NCBI GenBank assembly: GCA_051867815.1
Contig: JBJDZD010000143.1
Location: 1-25,615, forward strand
Length of the DNA: 25,615 nucleotides
Direction of reading: 5' to 3'
Source: CAG-390 sp051867815
GTDB lineage: Bacteria; Bacillota; Clostridia; Oscillospirales; CAG-272
The translations under genes were made by a program, and so were the position numbers. The notes under the pieces were generated by a model. It saw only the letters and a program-made list of their open reading frames with translations. It had not been told where the DNA came from and made no database searches. The number at the start of each line of letters is the position of its first letter. Position 1 is the first letter of the stretch. This document shows positions 21,073 through 25,615 of the stretch, piece by piece.

Positions 21073-22659
21073 ATGAAGAAAATCACATCCGTCATCGTTG
21101 TTTTCGCAATGCTCGCAGCAATGGTGACAGCCATGATTCCCATGGCCTCCGCGGCATGGGACGGAGCTTCCGTTTCCGTGGCTCTTATGGGTTCCGGAAC
21201 GGAATACGACCCTTGGATTGTATCGAGTGAAAACGACCTCGCATACATCGCCAAGCAGGTCAATACCGGTGTTACCAATTATGCAGGCGAGTACATCAAG
21301 ATGACCGCCGACCTTGATCTCGGCAATCAGCCGTGGTCCCCCATAGGTTACAAAAAGGGCGGTGCTTTCCGCGGCAACTTTGACGGGGACGGACACACGA
21401 TCTACAATCTCAATGTTAAGACCGAAGCCGATGGAACATCCACTCTCTACGGAGGTGTTTTCGGAACGGTGATTGACGGTGTCATCAGAAGTCTCAGCGT
21501 TGAGAACGCAACAGTCGTTTCGGTCAAGTATGCCGGAGCCATTGCAGGTATGCTCGGCTGTACACCTCAGACCGGTTATTCGGCAATAATCAATTGCCAT
21601 GTCAATAACATTGTGGTCAGAGGAATACAGATCGGCGGTATCGTCGGTCGTTCCAGCCAGCCGAGTGCCAATAAGGGACAGCTTGAGATTATCGGTTGTA
21701 CCGCAGATAACGTTTCGTTCGCTCCTCTGAATGATGATGAATACCCCGGAACCGCTCGCACCAACCACTTCGTCGGCGGTATCGTCGGAGGCATAGGCGC
21801 AACCGTTGTCAACGGTTGCGGTGTTACCAATATGACTGCAACCATCTACGGCACGGCCTTTGCTCCCTGCGGCGGTATTGTGGGCGTACACGGTGCGGAT
21901 AGTGTCAATGCAGACGTCGTGAACTGTTATGCAATCGGCATTAATATCACCGGCCGTTCCAATTCTACTTCTACCAAGACCAACCTCGGCGGTCTTATCG
22001 GCAAAACCGGTCATGTTGATTCCGTTCCAGGAGCTGTCAATACCGAGGCGAATATTTTCAACTGTTTCGTTGCGGATGTTACCATCAAAAACGAGGGTTC
22101 AGGCACAGCAAACGGCGTAATCACCGGTCTTATGGACGACTTCATTTACTTCAACCATGTTTATTACATTCCCGTTGAGGGACTTTACGCGTGCGGAGAA
22201 GATACATATCTTAACGAATATCCCTTTATGACAGTCACCTCCCTCGGCGAGATAAAGGCAGAGATGCTTAACGAAGGCAATAGCACCGCGGTTTGGGTTG
22301 ACGACGTCGTTAAGGGTCACCCCGTAATCGATCCTGCGGCGGCAGAGGCAAACGAGCCGAACTTTGTTGACTATTATGTAGAGAACGGCTCCGAAGACTC
22401 TACTACCGAGGCGACCGAGGAAAGCACCGAAGCGACCGACAACACAACCGCTGCCACCGATGAGACTACGGCAGGCGCTGTCAACGACGAAACTACGGCA
22501 GGTGCGTCCGACGAGACCACGGAAGCTCCCGGCGTTCCCGATGACTCCACCGTTGAGGCAAATCCGGAACCTGAGGGATGCGGATCCGTAATATCGGGTG
22601 CGGCAATCGTCATCGCACTTGCAGGCGTTGCGATCGTTTTCAAAAAGAAAAACCTTTAA
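21073..22659 (+). CDS. GLUG-repeat surface protein with C-terminal membrane anchor
   Basis: Exported protein of 528 residues with a cleavable signal peptide ending near ASAAWDG (about residue 28). A typical adhesin-like start follows (GSGTEYDPWIVSSENDLAYI, then DLDLGNQPWSPIG and FDGDGHTIYNLNV). A beta-helix-like body has at least five GLUG-type glycine motifs: GAIAGMLG, GGIVGRSS, GGIVGGIG, GGIVGVHG and GGLIGKTG. A Thr/Glu/Ala linker occupies about 433-500. The last 26 residues form a Gly-Cys motif (GCGS), a hydrophobic helix and a KKK cluster, like the three-part C-terminal sorting tails. GLUG proteins are bacterial surface and adhesion proteins; the ligand is unknown. The next gene follows after 22 bp. 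Confidence 0.8.
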   Translation: MKKITSVIVVFAMLAAMVTAMIPMASAAWDGASVSVALMGSGTEYDPWIVSSENDLAYIAKQVNTGVTNYAGEYIKMTADLDLGNQPWSPIGYKKGGAFRGNFDGDGHTIYNLNVKTEADGTSTLYGGVFGTVIDGVIRSLSVENATVVSVKYAGAIAGMLGCTPQTGYSAIINCHVNNIVVRGIQIGGIVGRSSQPSANKGQLEIIGCTADNVSFAPLNDDEYPGTARTNHFVGGIVGGIGATVVNGCGVTNMTATIYGTAFAPCGGIVGVHGADSVNADVVNCYAIGINITGRSNSTSTKTNLGGLIGKTGHVDSVPGAVNTEANIFNCFVADVTIKNEGSGTANGVITGLMDDFIYFNHVYYIPVEGLYACGEDTYLNEYPFMTVTSLGEIKAEMLNEGNSTAVWVDDVVKGHPVIDPAAAEANEPNFVDYYVENGSEDSTTEATEESTEATDNTTAATDETTAGAVNDETTAGASDETTEAPGVPDDSTVEANPEPEGCGSVISGAAIVIALAGVAIVFKKKNL

Positions 22660-22681
22660 TCAGATACAGAGGTAGAATAAA

Positions 22682-24166
22682 ATGAAGAGATTTATCAGAA
22701 TCATTGCCGTCCTCATGGCACTCTTTACCGTTTGCGGCATTCTCGCGGCATGCGCTGACCCGGGTAGCGGTGCAAACACCACCGAGGATCCGGCATCGAC
22801 CGTCAAGCCCTCGGGAGACACGGGTGAGGCAACCCTCTACGAGAAAGACAATCTCAAGGACAGCTATAATTTCAACGAAACCATCACCATCTATATGTGG
22901 AAAGACTACACAATGATGGAGTTCTATGCCGAAGAGAACGGCGACGTTATCAATGACGCCATCTTCGCGCGCAACCAAAGCGTTGAGGAAAGGCTCGGCA
23001 TTACGTTTGAGTTCGTTGAGGAAGCAGGCAGCAGTGAATTTTACGAAGCATGGATCCAAAAGGCGGAAAATGACTTCCAGTCTGATAACGAATTCGATAT
23101 TTACGCCGGATACAGCCGTTCCGCTCCCCTTATGGCACTCAGAAACATGACCGTCAACCTCTTGGACTACGAGGCATTCAGCGTTGAAAAGCCCTGGTGG
23201 CCTGCGGCTCTTACCAATGAGTGTACAATCAACGACAAGCTTTATTATTGCTCCGGAGATATTTCCACCAACCTTCTGTGGATGATGATCGGCACCTTCT
23301 ATAACAAGGAGCTTTATAAGCAGTATTTCCCGGGCGAAAAGACCCCCATGGATATGGTTGAGGACAAAGAGTGGACAATGGAAAAGATGTTCACCATGTG
23401 TCGCGACATCTACGTCGACGACGGTAACGGCTCGAAGGACATGGCAGATACATACGGCTGTGTTATCTATGAGGTCAACATTGATGCATTCCAGACTGCC
23501 GCAGGCATTGTTTCCATTGAAAAAGACGAGAAGAACGGCATCAGAATCTCCAAGGGATGGAACAGCGAGACCGCATCCGACGTTTGCGAGCTTGTAGGAA
23601 ATTTCCTTTCATCCCCCGGTTGCTTGTACAACGGCAAAACAAGCATTCGCAACGTATTCTTTGAGGAGCGTTCGCTCTTTATCGTTGACCGTACCTTTAT
23701 TGTTGCAGGCAAGGACACCAGCGAGACCGCAAAAATCGAGTTCTCCTACGGAATCGTTCCTCAGCCGATGTACACCGCCCAGCAGGAACACTATATGACG
23801 AACGTCGGCCACCCCTTCACCATGTACGCTGTCAACTCCCAATCCAAGCACAGAGAAGCCTCCGTTACGACCCTTGAGGCTATGGGTTCCGCTAACCACC
23901 GCACGGTCACCCCTGCCGTATTTGAAGTCGCAATGAAGGTAAGATACACGGATGATCCTCAGACGGCAAATATGTACGATATCCTTCGCGAGAACATCTC
24001 CTTTGATATCGGAAGATTGTACGCCTCAACCTTCGGCAACGGTACTGCAAATCTCTTCAGAACCGCTGCCAAGTCCAGCCCCGCCGGACTCCTTACTTTG
24101 ATCAAGAGAAACGTCAATATCATTGAAAAAGGTATTGACAAGATCATGGACTTCTACGGTGAATAA
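22682..24166 (+). CDS. Extracellular solute-binding lipoprotein (ABC sugar type)
   Basis: Lipoprotein of 494 residues (lipobox GILAAC, Cys24) resembling family 1 extracellular solute-binding proteins, which capture sugars or oligosaccharides for ABC importers. Support comes from length, a start motif after the linker (ETITIYMWKDYTMMEF), the pattern of first-lobe strands (FDIYAGYSRSAPLMAL, then KPWWPAALTNECTINDKLYY), and a later segment in which a substrate protein is usually inspected (FYNKELYKQYFPGEKTP). Sequence motifs of this family are loose, so the call rests on overall pattern. AGAGGT lies 8 nt before the ATG. It follows the GLUG protein by 22 bp. No permease or ATPase is nearby, so it would work with a transporter encoded elsewhere or act as a plain binding protein. 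Confidence 0.72.
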   Translation: MKRFIRIIAVLMALFTVCGILAACADPGSGANTTEDPASTVKPSGDTGEATLYEKDNLKDSYNFNETITIYMWKDYTMMEFYAEENGDVINDAIFARNQSVEERLGITFEFVEEAGSSEFYEAWIQKAENDFQSDNEFDIYAGYSRSAPLMALRNMTVNLLDYEAFSVEKPWWPAALTNECTINDKLYYCSGDISTNLLWMMIGTFYNKELYKQYFPGEKTPMDMVEDKEWTMEKMFTMCRDIYVDDGNGSKDMADTYGCVIYEVNIDAFQTAAGIVSIEKDEKNGIRISKGWNSETASDVCELVGNFLSSPGCLYNGKTSIRNVFFEERSLFIVDRTFIVAGKDTSETAKIEFSYGIVPQPMYTAQQEHYMTNVGHPFTMYAVNSQSKHREASVTTLEAMGSANHRTVTPAVFEVAMKVRYTDDPQTANMYDILRENISFDIGRLYASTFGNGTANLFRTAAKSSPAGLLTLIKRNVNIIEKGIDKIMDFYGE

Positions 24167-24174
24167 ATAATTCG

Positions 24175-24213
24175 ACCGACCGATTCGTTTTTGTGACGGA
24201 TCGGTCGGTTTTT
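24175..24213 (+). terminator. Terminator after the solute-binding lipoprotein gene
   Basis: ACCGACCGAT (24175-24184) pairs exactly with ATCGGTCGGT (24200-24209), followed by a T-run to 24213. The 15-nt loop can add a short inner CG pair. Confidence 0.88.
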
Positions 24214-24225
24214 GCAGGATTGCTA

Positions 24226-24254
24226 TTGACAACTTGCGCTTTTTATGGTACAAT
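24226..24254 (+). promoter_or_regulatory. Sigma-A promoter of glyA
   Basis: TTGACA (24226-24231), a 17-bp spacer and TACAAT (24249-24254). It is about 80% identical over 35 bp to the promoter at 8850. No riboswitch fits in the short leader. Confidence 0.88.
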
Positions 24255-24284
24255 TAACACATATTTTTCATAAGGAGAAAAGAT

Positions 24285-25523
24285 ATGTTTTTTGAAAGAG
24301 TTAAGGAATTTGATCCCGAGGTCGGTGCCGCTTGCGGCAGAGAATTCAGCCGTCAATGCGGAAATATCGAGCTTATTGCATCCGAGAACATCGTATCGGA
24401 AGCCGTTCTTCTTGCGGCAGGCGGCGTTCTCACGAATAAGTACGCAGAGGGTTATCCCGGAAAGCGCTACTACGGCGGATGCGAGTTCGTTGACGAGGTT
24501 GAGAACATTGCGCGCGAGCGCGCTTGCAAGCTTTGGGGCGCTGAGCATGCAAATGTTCAGCCGCATAGCGGAGCAAATGCAAACCTTGCCGCTTTCTTTG
24601 CGCTTCTGCAGCCCGGCGACCGCGTGCTTTCCATGAGCCTTGCTCACGGAGGACATATCTCGCACGGCTTGCCCATCAATATCTCGGGCAAGTATTTCGA
24701 CATATATCAGTATGGCGTTGATGCCGAAACCGGTCTTATCAACTACGACGAGGTTCGTCGCATGGCGCATGAGTGCCACCCGAAGATGATACTTGCAGGC
24801 GCAAGTGCATATCCGAGAATCATTGATTTCAAGAAATTTCGCGAGATTGCGGACGAAGTCGGTGCTTATCTCATGGTCGATATGGCGCACATTGCGGGAC
24901 TTGTTGCCGCCGGCGTTCATCCCTCACCCGTACCCTATGCCGACATCGTTACGACCACAACGCATAAGACCCTGCGCGGCCCTCGCGGCGGACTTATTCT
25001 TTGCCGTGAGCAGTTTGCCGCGGCTATTGACAAGGCCATATTCCCCGGAACGCAGGGCGGCCCTCTGATGCATATTATCGCGGCAAAGGCGGTTGCTCTC
25101 GGCGAAGCTCTCAAGCCCGAATTCGTTGACTACCAAAGACGGGTCGTTTCCAATGCGGCGCGCCTTGCAAACGGTCTGATGGACCGTGGAATCAAGCTCG
25201 TTTCGGGCGGCACGGAAAACCACCTGATGCTCCTTGATCTTCGAGATACCGGCACGACCGGACGCGAGCTTGAAGTCAATCTCGATGCCGTTCACATCAC
25301 CGCAAATAAGAACGCAATTCCGAACGATCCGCAGAAGCCGGCAATTACCTCCGGCCTTCGCGTAGGCACTCCTGCCGTTACCACGCGTGGCTTCGGTCTT
25401 GAAGAAATGGACAAGATTGCCGGATTCATTGCCGATACGGTTTACGACTTTGAAAACAAAAAGAGTTGCATTTCCGAGGGCGTTGCGGAGCTTTGCGCAA
25501 AATTCCCTATATACGTAGGGTAA
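24285..25523 (+). CDS. glyA: Serine hydroxymethyltransferase
   Basis: Cytosolic PLP enzyme of 412 residues, the usual bacterial length. It interconverts serine and glycine with tetrahydrofolate, supplying one-carbon units. Strong family markers are IELIASENIVSEAV, LTNKYAEGYPGKRYYGG, HANVQPHSGANAN, VDMAHIAGLVAAGVHP and TTTTHKTLRGPRGG, where Lys228 forms the PLP Schiff base, then FPGTQGGP and a C-terminal GLRVGTPAVTTRGF. AAGGAG lies 7 nt before the ATG. It has its own promoter and terminator. Confidence 0.97.
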   Translation: MFFERVKEFDPEVGAACGREFSRQCGNIELIASENIVSEAVLLAAGGVLTNKYAEGYPGKRYYGGCEFVDEVENIARERACKLWGAEHANVQPHSGANANLAAFFALLQPGDRVLSMSLAHGGHISHGLPINISGKYFDIYQYGVDAETGLINYDEVRRMAHECHPKMILAGASAYPRIIDFKKFREIADEVGAYLMVDMAHIAGLVAAGVHPSPVPYADIVTTTTHKTLRGPRGGLILCREQFAAAIDKAIFPGTQGGPLMHIIAAKAVALGEALKPEFVDYQRRVVSNAARLANGLMDRGIKLVSGGTENHLMLLDLRDTGTTGRELEVNLDAVHITANKNAIPNDPQKPAITSGLRVGTPAVTTRGFGLEEMDKIAGFIADTVYDFENKKSCISEGVAELCAKFPIYVG

Positions 25524-25530
25524 GACATAC

Positions 25531-25561
25531 AAAAATCGCTGAGCCTTTGCGGCTCAGCGAT
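25531..25561 (-). terminator. Minus-strand terminator near the window end
   Basis: An 11-bp perfect stem (25535-25545 with 25551-25561) has a T-run only on the minus strand (complement of 25531-25535). It would stop a transcript coming from beyond the right edge, implying a gene there pointing left. Confidence 0.7.
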
Positions 25562-25571
25562 CAGATTACTG

Positions 25572-25612
25572 ACAAAGTCTATCTCTCAAGCGAGAGATAG
25601 GCTTTGTTTTTT
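25572..25612 (+). terminator. Terminator of glyA
   Basis: The arms 25572-25587 and 25592-25607 pair over 15 of 16 bp (one mismatch, T25578 with G25601) around loop AAGC. TTTTTT at 25607-25612 follows. Confidence 0.85.
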
Positions 25613-25615
25613 GTA

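Noticed and set aside
21070..22014. Open frame (314 codons) on the minus strand across the GLUG protein
   Set aside because: The plus-strand protein has a signal peptide, repeats and an anchor; the antisense frame lacks a start signal and any known pattern.
24172..24178. TTCGACC as a further Spo0A-like box
   Set aside because: It falls in the arm of a clear terminator hairpin after a stop codon, not near a promoter.
24255..24284. Glycine or folate riboswitch before glyA
   Set aside because: The leader from the predicted start to the ATG is only about 25 nt, too short for a known aptamer.

Overview
The window looks like a chromosomal segment of an uncultured, spore-forming, gut-type anaerobe of the class Clostridia. 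The reasons are a full-length SpoIIE-like phosphatase, Gram-positive ribosome binding sites, near-consensus sigma-A promoters (mostly TTGACA/TATAAT with 17-bp spacers), many lipobox or signal-peptide proteins with Asp/Thr/Glu-rich linkers, and housekeeping genes (rlmH, walJ/yycJ, glyA) of Firmicutes type. The lineage is inferred; no rRNA or other marker is present. No tRNA, rRNA, CRISPR array, phage gene or transposase was seen.

Layout. 1-54: end of a dispersed hairpin repeat cut by the window edge. 209-2473 (+): secreted cysteine-peptidase-like/SH3b protein. 2534-4351 (-): lipoprotein alkaline phosphatase, convergent with the first gene. 4522-6933 (+): SpoIIE. 7011-7904 (+): TIM-barrel sugar phosphate isomerase/epimerase-like protein. 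7949-8782 (-): lipoprotein of the endonuclease/exonuclease/phosphatase fold, divergent from 8910-10244 (+), an FAD-dependent oxidoreductase; their -35 boxes are back to back. 10392-15899 (+): probable operon of galactokinase-like kinase, small membrane protein, WalJ/YycJ, RlmH and a WG-repeat surface protein. It is interrupted after the kinase by a 201-bp MITE-like element. 16035-18494 (+): lipoprotein with about six OB-fold-like units, convergent with a MATE transporter at 18536-19957 (-). 20128-24166 (+): second TIM-barrel isomerase-like protein, GLUG-type surface protein and a solute-binding lipoprotein. 24285-25523 (+): serine hydroxymethyltransferase. Terminators follow.

Functionally the segment is mostly envelope and carbohydrate-related: five lipoproteins or anchored surface proteins, a secreted cell-wall-type enzyme, a sugar kinase, two sugar-isomerase-like barrels and an orphan substrate-binding protein, mixed with core genes. 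Most genes outside the operon are single units with their own promoter and hairpin terminator.

The most interesting signal is not a gene. At 11689-11889 there is a non-coding element with imperfect terminal inverted repeats, several internal hairpins and perfect 9-bp flanking direct repeats (TATTTTAAT). Removing it restores a 19-bp gap between two genes of an operon. A second copy lies inverted at the window start, is 50/54 identical over the visible part, and carries a compensatory base-pair change in its terminal hairpin.
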